Source: Solobacterium sp. (GTDB taxonomy: Bacteria > Bacillota_I > Bacilli_A > Erysipelotrichales > Erysipelotrichaceae). Taken from it: 34,854 bases of DNA. The first letter of the stretch is position 1; each line of letters opens with the position of its first letter. Location of the stretch: assembly GCA_024696355.1 (NCBI GenBank), contig JAILGV010000134.1:1-34854 (forward strand). Reading direction: 5' to 3'. The notes under the pieces were generated by a model. The model had not been told where the DNA came from, searched no databases, and saw only the letters and a list, made by a program, of their open reading frames with translations. Shown here piece by piece: positions 17,564 to 24,292 of the stretch. The translations under genes were made by a program, and so were the position numbers.

Positions 17564-18435
17564 CGGTTGAATCGGTTTTGGAAATCGGCGCGAATATATT
17601 TGAAAACGGTCTTCTGATGTTTCTTCTCAATTCCCTGCTGACAATTATTATTGCCAGAATACTGGCCGCAATGTTCCGCAGGGCATCAGAGAAAATGATG
17701 GAGAGGACGAAAAAGGCAAACGCCACCTCCCTGATTTATATCAACAGAATTATTACTTTTCTGATCAGTGCAGTCGCCGCATACAACATTGTCAGGGACA
17801 TCAAGCCGCTGGCCGGGCTCGGAACCGCACTGCTGGGAACAGCTTCGATCATCACGGCTGTTCTCGGTATCGCTGCACAGGAGACCTTCGGCAATTTCAT
17901 GGCAGGATTCTCCATTGCGGTCACCGAACCGTTCCGCGTCGGAGATCTGATCGTCATTCAGGATCACAACATTACCGGATATGTCACGGAAATTACCTTC
18001 CGGCATACAATCGTAACGACATATGCGGGAACCAGAATTATTGTGCCGAACAGCGTTCTCAATACAGCGATCGTGGAGGATAAAGTCTTCGGAAACAGGA
18101 ATTTCTATACGTTTGATACCGTAACCGTTGCCTACGGGACAGATCTAGAAAAAGCAAAGGAGATCATCAGGAATGCCGTGATGTCGCATCCGCTTTATGT
18201 GGATGAAAGAACACCGGAGGATATTGCGGCAAAAAAGCCCGGTGCGGTCGTGCGTACCGATGCGTTCGGAGAAAGCGGTGTGGTTCTGAAGTATATTGTG
18301 GCTTCCAAAGTCCCGGTTTCCTCCTTCAGTCATTGTGCGGAAATCAGGGATTCGATATATAAGATGTTCAGTGAGAACGGAATTGTAATTCCTTATCAGA
18401 CAGTGACGGTCATACAGCAGGAAGACAGTCATTGA
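17560..18435 (+). CDS. mscS: MscS-family mechanosensitive channel
   Basis: The 291-residue protein is a typical small MscS. It has three N-terminal membrane helices, with the glycine/alanine-rich pore helix in GLGTALLGTASIITAVLGIAAQ. After it come the linker ETFGNFMAG, the beta domain EPFRVGDLIVIQDHNITGYV (family signature) and the C-terminal alpha/beta cage. It releases solutes on hypo-osmotic shock as a heptamer in the membrane. It is translated with the YgjP-like gene by an ATGA overlap. No functional link between the two is known to me. Confidence 0.95.
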   Translation: MTVESVLEIGANIFENGLLMFLLNSLLTIIIARILAAMFRRASEKMMERTKKANATSLIYINRIITFLISAVAAYNIVRDIKPLAGLGTALLGTASIITAVLGIAAQETFGNFMAGFSIAVTEPFRVGDLIVIQDHNITGYVTEITFRHTIVTTYAGTRIIVPNSVLNTAIVEDKVFGNRNFYTFDTVTVAYGTDLEKAKEIIRNAVMSHPLYVDERTPEDIAAKKPGAVVRTDAFGESGVVLKYIVASKVPVSSFSHCAEIRDSIYKMFSENGIVIPYQTVTVIQQEDSH

Positions 18436-18460
18436 AAATGTTTTCATAAAATTTTCAATG
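18430..18460. repeat. Perfect inverted repeat across the mscS stop codon
   Basis: CATTGAAAAT (18430-18439) and ATTTTCAATG (18451-18460) form a 10-bp AT-rich stem with an 11-base loop, and GAAAAT recurs just after. No T-run follows on either strand, so it is not a standard terminator. It may stabilise the 3' end or be a protein site. Confidence 0.6.
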
Positions 18461-18498
18461 AAAATGAAATATTTACATTGTTTCATTAAGATTAGCGG

Positions 18499-18526
18499 TT
18501 GAAGAAATCACGGATTCCGTTACAAT
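18499..18526 (+). promoter_or_regulatory. Promoter of the leader ORF / ankyrin / EF-G unit
   Basis: TTGAAG (18499-18504) and TACAAT (18521-18526) are spaced 16 bases. Transcription from about 18533 would give a 36-base leader before the small ORF. No other promoter is seen before the ankyrin gene. Confidence 0.65.
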
Positions 18527-18568
18527 ATGGGTAGAAGTCATTTCGGAATAGAACGGAGCTGAACAATC

Positions 18569-18670
18569 ATGATCAGGGTGACAGGCAAACTGCCTTTTAA
18601 TAGACTGAATAGCGCTGAAGGAGAATTTGTTTTCGGCGGGGTTGCGGCTCGTAATGCTTTTGCTTTTTAG
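18569..18670 (+). CDS. 33-codon leader ORF, candidate regulatory peptide
   Basis: An ATG with CGGAG nine bases upstream opens a 33-codon frame (MIRVTGKLPFNRLN at the start, AARNAFAF at the end). Its TAG stop overlaps the first bases of the terminator stem that follows. It lies between the promoter and the ankyrin gene. I recognise no family. The placement is like translated attenuators, for example the short leader ORF before tet(M), another EF-G-like gene. A ribosome at the stop codon would cover the 5' arm of the hairpin and let transcription pass. Coding status is a hypothesis. Confidence 0.45.
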   Translation: MIRVTGKLPFNRLNSAEGEFVFGGVAARNAFAF

Positions 18671-18697
18671 ATGGACTTACTGTGTCCATCTTTTTTT
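18669..18697 (+). terminator. Putative attenuator upstream of the ankyrin/EF-G operon
   Basis: AGATGGAC and GTCCATCT pair around a seven-base loop, followed by seven T. Only 35 bases separate it from the ankyrin start, with no promoter between, so the operon seems to depend on read-through. Confidence 0.85.
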
Positions 18698-18732
18698 ACA
18701 GACAGATTCCGGATGAATAAGGAGGATACTTT

Positions 18733-19401
18733 ATGGATCAGATTAATCAGGAATTCTTTGATGCAGCAGCCAGGGGCGATTTCGAAAAAGTCTGTGCAGC
18801 TGTCTCTAAAGGAGCCAGCGTCAACGTTGCAAACGGAGACGGCCGTACGGCTTTAATGAGAAGCGCTAAGCGCGGTTATGAGGACATTGTCAGATTCCTG
18901 CTCGACAACGGCGCAGACACAAGAGCCAGGGACAAGTACAATAAGACTGCACTGATGGGTGCAGCAAAGAAGGGACATCTCTCCATCTGCAAGATGCTTC
19001 TGCATGCAGGCGCTGATGTCAATTCTCATGACAATAAGGGACGTACAGCACTGATGAGAGCTTCGCTTCTGGGAGAAACAGAAGTTGTTGAATATCTGAT
19101 CAGCAAAGGTGCGGACATCAATGCCCGTGACGAGCAGGGACGTACTTCGCTGATGGAAGCTGTAAATGCATATAAAGCGGATGTGATCAAGATTCTTGTG
19201 GATGCAGGAGCTGATCTGAATGCCAAGGACAACAGAGGATGCACAGTTCTTATGAGAGCCGCCTACATCGGCTATCCGGAACTGGTTAAGTACCTGCTTG
19301 AGGCAGGTGCTGACAAGGATACAGTGGATTACGAAAACAACAAGGCAATCCACTATGTCCGCAAAGAATGCCTTGATGACCTCAAGGATTTACTGAAATA
19401 A
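18733..19401 (+). CDS. Ankyrin-repeat protein
   Basis: The 222-residue protein is almost wholly ankyrin repeats, about six, each near 33 residues, with phrases such as GRTALMRSAKRG, LLDNGAD and DKYNKTALMGAAKKGH. The usual TPLH of eukaryotic repeats is replaced throughout by TALM or TSLM. There is no signal peptide or membrane helix, so it is probably a cytosolic binding protein. AAGGAGG lies eight bases before the ATG. The EF-G paralogue begins 15 bases after its stop and must share the transcript, so the two proteins may act together. Codon choice (AAG, GAC, AAC, ACA rich) resembles that of the EF-G gene and looks more biased than the neighbours, hinting at strong expression. The partner is unknown. 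Confidence 0.93.
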   Translation: MDQINQEFFDAAARGDFEKVCAAVSKGASVNVANGDGRTALMRSAKRGYEDIVRFLLDNGADTRARDKYNKTALMGAAKKGHLSICKMLLHAGADVNSHDNKGRTALMRASLLGETEVVEYLISKGADINARDEQGRTSLMEAVNAYKADVIKILVDAGADLNAKDNRGCTVLMRAAYIGYPELVKYLLEAGADKDTVDYENNKAIHYVRKECLDDLKDLLK

Positions 19402-19416
19402 GGAGAAAACTGAGTT

Positions 19417-21498
19417 ATGAAAGATTATCTTGCAAGTGCAGTCAGAAACGTCACTGTTCTGGGTCATTCAGGTTCCGGAAAGAGCACGATTATTGAGGCG
19501 TGCATGTATTTAAATAAGCAGATCGAAAAGTTCGGCAAAAACGGCGACGGAACAACAGCGCTGAACTTCGATGCTGAAGAAGGCAAGAGAGGCCTGTCCT
19601 GCTACTGCCATCTGGCACCGGTTGAATGGAAAGACAGGAAGATCAACTTCATCGACACTCCGGGGTATATGGACTATGAAGGTGAAGAGGCTACCGGCAT
19701 TACTGTCGGCGACAATGCGCTGATCGTTGTTTCTGCAAAGGAAGGCGTTGAATCCGGAACGGAAAGAGCATGGAAAGAAGCAGTCACAAAGAGAAAGCTT
19801 CCTGCCATCATCTTCATCAACAAGCTTGATGATGACAACGCAGACTTTGAAAAGACAGTGGAAGACCTGCGCGCTCAGTTCGGCAATTCCGTTATTCTGT
19901 TTGAACTTCCGATCATCAAGGAAAGAAAGGTCATCGGTTCGGTTAATATCCTCCGCAACAAGGCATGGTATTATGACAGACCCGAAGAACCGCAGGAAGT
20001 TCCTGCTGATATGCAGGCCAAGGTCGACCAGTACTATGATGAACTGGCAGAGGCAATCGCAGCCACCGATGACGATCTCATGGAGAAGTTCTTCGAAGGC
20101 GAGAGATTTGATGAGCACGAAGTAGCAAAGGGACTCCGCATCGGCGTCCGTTCCGGTGACATTCATCCGGTATACTGCGGAAGCGCAGTCAATCAGACAG
20201 GTATCCGCCGTCTGATGGATCTGATCACGGAATACTTCCCTTCATATGCAGAAAAGGGACATGTCCGGGCTTACAACAGCAAGGATGTTCTGATCGATAT
20301 GGAGACAAACGAAAAAGAAGCACTGAGTGTCTTCGTCTTCAAGACAATGATTGACCCGTTTGTAGGAAAGATTTCCTATCTTAAGGTCATGAGCGGCGTT
20401 CTGAATTCTGATTCCCAGGTTTACAACTCCGTCAAGGAAGTCAACGAAAAGATTTCCCAGGTTTATGTAATCAGCGGCAAGTACCAGCTCGGTGTTGGAA
20501 AACTGTTCACAGGTGACATCGGTGCCGTCGTCAAGCTGCAGAACACACAGACCAACGATACACTCTGCACAACAAACAAAGTCGTTCACTATGCACCGGT
20601 CGACTTCCCGCAGCCGATGCTCGGATATGCAATCTGGCCGAAGACGAAGGCAGACGAAGACAAGCTGTCCGTCGGTATCAGAAACCTCTGCGAAGAGGAC
20701 AAGACGATCCGTCTTGACAAGAATGCAGAGACAGGCGAGCAGGTTCTCTATACAATGGGTGACCAGCATATCGACCTGATCATCTCCAAGCTCAAGAGCA
20801 AGTACAAGGTTGAAGTTACAACAACCGTTCCGACAGTTCAGTACCGTGAAACTATCCGCGGCAAGGCTGAAGCTCAGGGCAAGTACAAGAAACAGAACGG
20901 CGGCGCCGGCCAGTACGGTGACGTCTGGGTAAGATTCGAACCCAGCAACAACGAAGAGAGCGATGAAATGGAATTCGCCGAGGAAGTATTCGGCGGCGCA
21001 GTTCCCAAGCAGTACTTCCCGCCTGTTGAACAGGGTCTGAGAGACTGCATGAACAAGGGTCCTCTGGCAGGCTTCAAGGTTGTCGGCGTCAAGGCTACTC
21101 TGTATGACGGATCCTATCATCCGGTAGACTCCAAGGAAGTTGCCTTCAAGGAAGCCGCAAGACTTGCATACAATGCCGCAATGCCGAAAGCAAAGCCGGT
21201 TCTTCTTGAGCCGTTCGGCAAAGTCGTCGTCACTGCACCGGAGAGCTACACCGGCGCTCTGATGGGTGACATCACAAAGAGAAGAGGTCTGATCATTGAC
21301 ATGGGCGCCAACGATGAAGGCGAACAGGTAATCACAGCTGAAGTTCCGATGTCTGAAATGCTGACATATCAGAACGAACTGAGATCAATGACACAGGGCC
21401 GCGGCAAATATGTCCTGACATTCGAAAAATACCAGGCTGCACCGAAAGAAGTCGCAGACAAGGTAATCGAAGAAGCCAAGGCAAAAGCAGCGAAGTAA
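19417..21498 (+). CDS. EF-G paralogue (EF-G2-type translation GTPase)
   Basis: The 693-residue protein has all EF-G domains: G domain (about 1-270), domain II, III, domain IV (GGAGQYGDVW, then DGSYHPVDSKE, about 480-600) and domain V (ITKRRGLI). The P-loop is GHSGSGKST (16-24) and G4 is NKLD (135-138). In G3 the canonical DTPGH is DTPGY (80-84), so the His that positions the catalytic water is Tyr84. The switch I RGIT motif is changed to RGLS. These traits mark the EF-G2 class rather than the housekeeping fusA, which normally sits in the rps operon. EF-G drives ribosomal translocation; a form with poor GTP hydrolysis could work differently. GGAG precedes the ATG. It follows the ankyrin gene in one unit. 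Confidence 0.93.
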   Translation: MKDYLASAVRNVTVLGHSGSGKSTIIEACMYLNKQIEKFGKNGDGTTALNFDAEEGKRGLSCYCHLAPVEWKDRKINFIDTPGYMDYEGEEATGITVGDNALIVVSAKEGVESGTERAWKEAVTKRKLPAIIFINKLDDDNADFEKTVEDLRAQFGNSVILFELPIIKERKVIGSVNILRNKAWYYDRPEEPQEVPADMQAKVDQYYDELAEAIAATDDDLMEKFFEGERFDEHEVAKGLRIGVRSGDIHPVYCGSAVNQTGIRRLMDLITEYFPSYAEKGHVRAYNSKDVLIDMETNEKEALSVFVFKTMIDPFVGKISYLKVMSGVLNSDSQVYNSVKEVNEKISQVYVISGKYQLGVGKLFTGDIGAVVKLQNTQTNDTLCTTNKVVHYAPVDFPQPMLGYAIWPKTKADEDKLSVGIRNLCEEDKTIRLDKNAETGEQVLYTMGDQHIDLIISKLKSKYKVEVTTTVPTVQYRETIRGKAEAQGKYKKQNGGAGQYGDVWVRFEPSNNEESDEMEFAEEVFGGAVPKQYFPPVEQGLRDCMNKGPLAGFKVVGVKATLYDGSYHPVDSKEVAFKEAARLAYNAAMPKAKPVLLEPFGKVVVTAPESYTGALMGDITKRRGLIIDMGANDEGEQVITAEVPMSEMLTYQNELRSMTQGRGKYVLTFEKYQAAPKEVADKVIEEAKAKAAK

Positions 21499-21506
21499 AA
21501 CAGATG

Positions 21507-21534
21507 AGAGGCCGTGAAAACGGCCTCTTTTTTT
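21507..21534 (+). terminator. Terminator of the ankyrin/EF-G operon
   Basis: AGAGGCCGT and ACGGCCTCT pair around GAAA, followed by a T-run. The remaining gap to 21639 holds TATAAT at 21571-21576, a likely -10 for the next gene. Confidence 0.95.
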
Positions 21535-21639
21535 CAGTCAAGGGAGTTATAAACTGAGATGATTTTGCTTTATAATGGAAAAGTCTTATACTCGGGAATG
21601 TCTGAGTGAGTTCCGCAGCCGGAACGTCAGGAGAAGAAG

Positions 21640-22560
21640 ATGCCGTCACCCCAGGTAATAACAACCCGACAGGCCAGAAAGCAGATCAATCATTTCGGCA
21701 GATCGCTGATTATATATGTGCTTGTAATGATGCTTATGCGCTATGGCTTTGATTTTCTTTCGGAGAAGTATCCGGAAGTTTTCATGGGCTTTGATCCGAT
21801 GGTGGTCGAGCTTGCGATGACCATAGTGCTTACAATACTGGTTGCCGTCATCGCTTTCGGCATCAGTTCCAGGATGCTGAATCTGAACATCCGGGACTAT
21901 CTGAGAAATCCCAGACTGCGCTCCGACAGAGTGATTGCCCTGATCTGCATCGGAATCGGAATTAATCTGATTGCGGTCAGCGTCTCAACGCTGTTCTATT
22001 TTTTCTTTCATACAGAATCAGCTTCCTTCCCGTTTTTGGGACAGTTCAATACAAACCTGAACATCATCAAAAACATCCTGTACGTGATTCTCTTTGTGTT
22101 TGTAAAGCCCGTCTGCGATGAGTATATTTTCCGGGGAATCATTCAGAGACAGCTCGGTCATTACGGGAGATATTTCGGCGTTCTCGGCTCGGCGGTCCTG
22201 TATGCGCTGGCCCAGCTGAATCTGGTTGATGCGGTGCCGTGTTTCTTTGTCGGCTGGTATCTGTCGCTGATCACGCTGCGCTACCATTCCATCAAGCCGG
22301 CCGTAACCGTGAACGTCTGCCTGAATCTGTTTCTGTGGGCTATGAATGTCATCCCCGGAAACTATCTCTGGCTGATCACATTGTTCATTGTTCTCATCTA
22401 CATCAGTGCGGCACTGTTTATTTTCCAGAAGCGTGTTGATACGGGAATGGTGAGATACGGAGCCACCGAGTGGAAGCTGTGGAAGATCCTGCTGACAAGC
22501 AGCACAACGATCATCCTGATTATTCTGTTCATATTCAATGTCACGGTTTCCTTCCGCTGA
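21640..22560 (+). CDS. CPBP-family membrane protein with degenerate protease site
   Basis: The 306-residue protein has about eight membrane helices and the CPBP/CAAX-protease core. Motif 1 is D160-E161-x3-R165 (DEYIFRG, normally EExxxR). Motif 2 (FxxxH) reads Y188-ALA-Q192, and motif 3 (HxxxN) reads N225-VCL-N229. Both histidines thought essential in Rce1-type proteases are therefore replaced. The fold is recognisable but the protein may be inactive as a protease. AGGAGA lies upstream of the ATG. It stands alone, closed by a bidirectional terminator. Family members serve in bacteriocin immunity or peptide processing; this one's role is open. Confidence 0.82.
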   Translation: MPSPQVITTRQARKQINHFGRSLIIYVLVMMLMRYGFDFLSEKYPEVFMGFDPMVVELAMTIVLTILVAVIAFGISSRMLNLNIRDYLRNPRLRSDRVIALICIGIGINLIAVSVSTLFYFFFHTESASFPFLGQFNTNLNIIKNILYVILFVFVKPVCDEYIFRGIIQRQLGHYGRYFGVLGSAVLYALAQLNLVDAVPCFFVGWYLSLITLRYHSIKPAVTVNVCLNLFLWAMNVIPGNYLWLITLFIVLIYISAALFIFQKRVDTGMVRYGATEWKLWKILLTSSTTIILIILFIFNVTVSFR

Positions 22561-22577
22561 AATCTGAAAGCCAAAAT

Positions 22578-22602
22578 AAAAACTCCTCACGGAGTTTTTT
22601 TA
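22578..22602. terminator. Bidirectional terminator between converging genes
   Basis: AAAAACTCC and GGAGTTTTT pair around TCAC. T-runs exist on both strands, suiting the CPBP gene (plus) and the FakA-like gene (minus) that ends at 22607. Confidence 0.88.
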
Positions 22603-22606
22603 TTGA

Positions 22607-22864
22607 TCAGCCTTTGAGGCCTGCTTCCTGCCTCTGCATGTTTTCTACGACAACATCGTAGATGTCACCGATGGACTGTCCGTATTCCAGAATAAGCCAG
22701 GGCTCATTTGTATGGAAATGGATTTTGATGAGGGTTTCATCACCTACAACGAGCAGGCAGTCACCTTTGAAATGTTCGGTAATATAATCATGAATTTCAT
22801 CTTCATCGAGGTCCTGTCCGTCGATCAGAAGCTGTGTATCAAATTTGAACTCAAGCTGTTCCAT
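22607..22864 (-). CDS. Orphan FakA C-terminal-like small protein
   Basis: The 85-residue protein reads like the last domain of FakA/DAK2-type fatty acid kinase subunits: GDCLLVVGDETLIKIHFHTNEP followed by ILEYGQSIGDIYDVVVENM. In FakA this domain follows the kinase and linker domains and helps interaction with FakB. Here it stands alone, with its own AAAGGAG ribosome site and an extended -10. It might regulate or bind a full FakA or a FakB elsewhere in the genome. No kinase residues are present. It is not a remnant at the end of a decayed gene, because its start signals are good. Confidence 0.75.
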   Translation of the reverse strand: MEQLEFKFDTQLLIDGQDLDEDEIHDYITEHFKGDCLLVVGDETLIKIHFHTNEPWLILEYGQSIGDIYDVVVENMQRQEAGLKG

Positions 22865-22889
22865 TTGTTTTTCTCCTTTGTACTTACGG

Positions 22890-22898
22890 ATTATACCA
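22890..22898 (-). promoter_or_regulatory. Extended -10 promoter of the FakA-like gene
   Basis: On the minus strand the sequence reads TGGTATAAT, a TGn-extended -10, about 25 bases before the ATG. No good -35 is visible. Confidence 0.55.
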
Positions 22899-22986
22899 TG
22901 TTTTGAACCGATGCATGAACCATAAGACTCCGAAATGCAGGGAGAACCCCTGATTTATGTCTAAAAGACATGCGGAGGTTAAAACA

Positions 22987-23835
22987 ATGAACAGAACAGA
23001 GTTTGAAAGAATATCGGAGCAGCTGCAGAAGGGTGTCAGGGATGTGTATGAAAGCGGCAGATACAAAAACTATCTGAAGACGATGTCACGGTTTCACGGG
23101 TACAGTGCATCGAACTGTATTCTGATATTCATGCAGAAGCCGGATGCGTCCTATGTGGCGGGATATCAGACATGGAAAAACCAGTTTCAGCGATTTGTCA
23201 GAAAGGGCGAGAAGGGAATCAGGATCATTGCGCCTGCCCGCATCCACGCAGAAGAAGAGGAGGAAGTCCGTCTTGTTTTCAGAACGGTATCTGTATTTGA
23301 CATCAGCCAGACCGAAGGCGAGCCCCTGCCTTCATACATGAATGCAGAGCTGGAGGGCGAGGTTGACGATTATGACAGTTTTCTGGAAGCTGCCGTACTT
23401 GCCTGCCGGATTCCCGTCTGCTTTGAGGATATCGGCGGAGGCGTGCACGGGTACTTCAGTCCGAAGGACAGGCAGATTGTGATTCAGAAAGACATGTCAC
23501 CGCTGCAGACGGTCAAGACGCTGATTCATGAAATGGCGCACAGCATACTGCATGACGGTGAAGAAGGATCGATGAAGGAGCGCAGACAGAAGGAAATTGA
23601 GGCGGAAAGCACGGCATGTGCGGTATGCTGTCATTACGGGCTTGATTCTTCGGAATATTCCTTCGGATATATTGCGGGATGGGCGGCCGACAGGGAATTG
23701 AAGCAGCTGAAGGAATCAATGGATGTGATCAGGGAGGCCTCGGACAGAATCATCAGTGACATTGACCGTGTCCGCTCTCCGCATACTGCCGCTCCGTTTG
23801 AAAAACAGATCCGTGCGGAGGATCTGCTTGGCTGA
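22987..23835 (+). CDS. ArdC-like ssDNA-binding / zinc-peptidase domain protein
   Basis: The 282-residue protein has an N-terminal ArdC-type domain (about 1-125). Its marks are NCILIFMQKPDASYVAGYQ, WKNQFQRFVRKGEKGI and VFDISQTEGEPLP. A C-terminal zinc peptidase-like domain with HEMAH near residue 180 follows, with downstream acidic ligand candidates in EIEAESTACAVC. In conjugative elements ArdC proteins protect entering DNA from restriction. Here no transfer genes are nearby. GGAGG lies nine bases before this ATG; the frame could open at 22957 but without a good ribosome site. It may be a domesticated or stranded accessory gene. Confidence 0.85.
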   Translation: MNRTEFERISEQLQKGVRDVYESGRYKNYLKTMSRFHGYSASNCILIFMQKPDASYVAGYQTWKNQFQRFVRKGEKGIRIIAPARIHAEEEEEVRLVFRTVSVFDISQTEGEPLPSYMNAELEGEVDDYDSFLEAAVLACRIPVCFEDIGGGVHGYFSPKDRQIVIQKDMSPLQTVKTLIHEMAHSILHDGEEGSMKERRQKEIEAESTACAVCCHYGLDSSEYSFGYIAGWAADRELKQLKESMDVIREASDRIISDIDRVRSPHTAAPFEKQIRAEDLLG

Positions 23836-23850
23836 TTGTTGATCAGATCG

Positions 23851-23879
23851 TTGCAAAGATCCGCCGCTGAGGCTAAAAT
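23851..23879 (+). promoter_or_regulatory. tRNA-Leu promoter
   Basis: TTGCAA (23851-23856) and TAAAAT (23874-23879) are spaced 17 bases; the tRNA begins ten bases after. Confidence 0.7.
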
Positions 23880-23888
23880 AATGCATAT

Positions 23889-23975
23889 GCCCCAGTGATG
23901 GAATTGGTAGACGTAGGGGACTCAAAATCCCCCGGCAGCGATGCCGTGCCGGTTCGAGTCCGGCCTGGGGCACCA
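23889..23975 (+). tRNA. tRNA-Leu (anticodon CAA)
   Basis: The acceptor stem GCCCCAG pairs with CTGGGGC. The anticodon stem GGGGA/TCCCC encloses the loop CTCAAAA, giving anticodon CAA for UUG. A long variable arm is present, as in class II tRNAs, with GGTTCGAGTCC in the T arm. CCA is encoded (23973-23975). The length is 87 bases. Confidence 0.97.
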
Positions 23976-23986
23976 TATATGCAGAA

Positions 23987-24017
23987 GGCCGCTGTCAGCG
24001 CTGATGCGGTCTTTTTT
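23987..24017 (+). terminator. Terminator of tRNA-Leu
   Basis: GGCCGC pairs with GCGGTC (one G-U) around an inner TCAGCGCTGA palindrome and is followed by six T. Confidence 0.7.
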
Positions 24018-24045
24018 CATGCCGGCTTTTCACTGCATTTTTGTG

Positions 24046-24076
24046 TTGACACTGCATCTGAATCTGTTAGGATAAT
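24046..24076 (+). promoter_or_regulatory. Promoter of first Mn2+ riboswitch transcript
   Basis: TTGACA (24046-24051) is a perfect -35. The -10 is TAGGAT (16-base spacer) or GATAAT (19-base spacer). Confidence 0.65.
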
Positions 24077-24079
24077 TTA

Positions 24080-24170
24080 TGTATTGAGGGAGTAACATCC
24101 GCTTAGGCGTTCGCAGATCGTCATCACGACAAACGTCCGGTCTGCCTGTAATTTGTGAGACTCATATACA
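24080..24170 (+). ncRNA. yybP-ykoY manganese riboswitch, copy 1
   Basis: P1 is TGTATTGAG with CTCATATACA. Just inside it lie GGAGTAA (24089-24095) and GTGAGA, the conserved junction strands of this class. The P3 arm has GCAGA/TCTGC with the conserved CGTCA (24119-24123) facing CCGG (24137-24140), the loop pair that binds Mn2+ and Mg2+ in the known structures. The 3' P1 strand can instead form an 11-bp hairpin with 24176-24186, so ligand binding should switch the fold. It leads the LURP-one-like gene and the Ca2+/Na+ antiporter and is expected to turn them on at high Mn2+. Confidence 0.9.
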
Positions 24171-24200
24171 GCGGGCTGTATGTGAGAGGATGAAACCGTT

Positions 24201-24230
24201 CCGGTGCAGCAGCTGTATCCGGTTTTTATT
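24201..24230 (+). terminator. Terminator in the expression platform of riboswitch copy 1
   Basis: CCGGTGCAG pairs with CTGTATCCGG (one G-U, one bulge) and is followed by TTTTTATTT. It lies 45 bases before the LURP-one start. How it is coupled to P1 is not clear by eye, since the competing hairpin at 24161-24186 ends before it. Confidence 0.6.
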
Positions 24231-24258
24231 TATACAGGCAGGAAACCGGGAAAAAGAG

Positions 24259-24292
24259 TGAAAAGGTTATAGGTATGAAAAGGTTATATGTA
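24259..24292 (+). repeat. 17-base tandem duplication over a start codon
   Basis: TGAAAAGGTTATAGGTA is followed at once by TGAAAAGGTTATATGTA (one difference). The ATG of the next gene falls at the junction, and the first copy supplies the AAAAGG ribosome site. Confidence 0.8.

Noticed and set aside
18569-18670. A c-di-GMP (GEMM) riboswitch, suggested by ACAGGCAAACTG
   Set aside because: The other conserved GEMM parts (GACGCAAAGCCUCC-like core and the second arm with its receptor) are missing. A translated leader explains the stretch better.
20242-21120. Long minus-strand open frame (292 codons) opposite the EF-G paralogue
   Set aside because: It lies wholly antisense to a strongly conserved EF-G gene with biased codons, and its product looks like a low-complexity Cys/Leu-rich shadow without ribosome site or family.
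23889-23975. Integration (att) site at tRNA-Leu
   Set aside because: No integrase and no direct repeat of the tRNA 3' end was seen in the window downstream.
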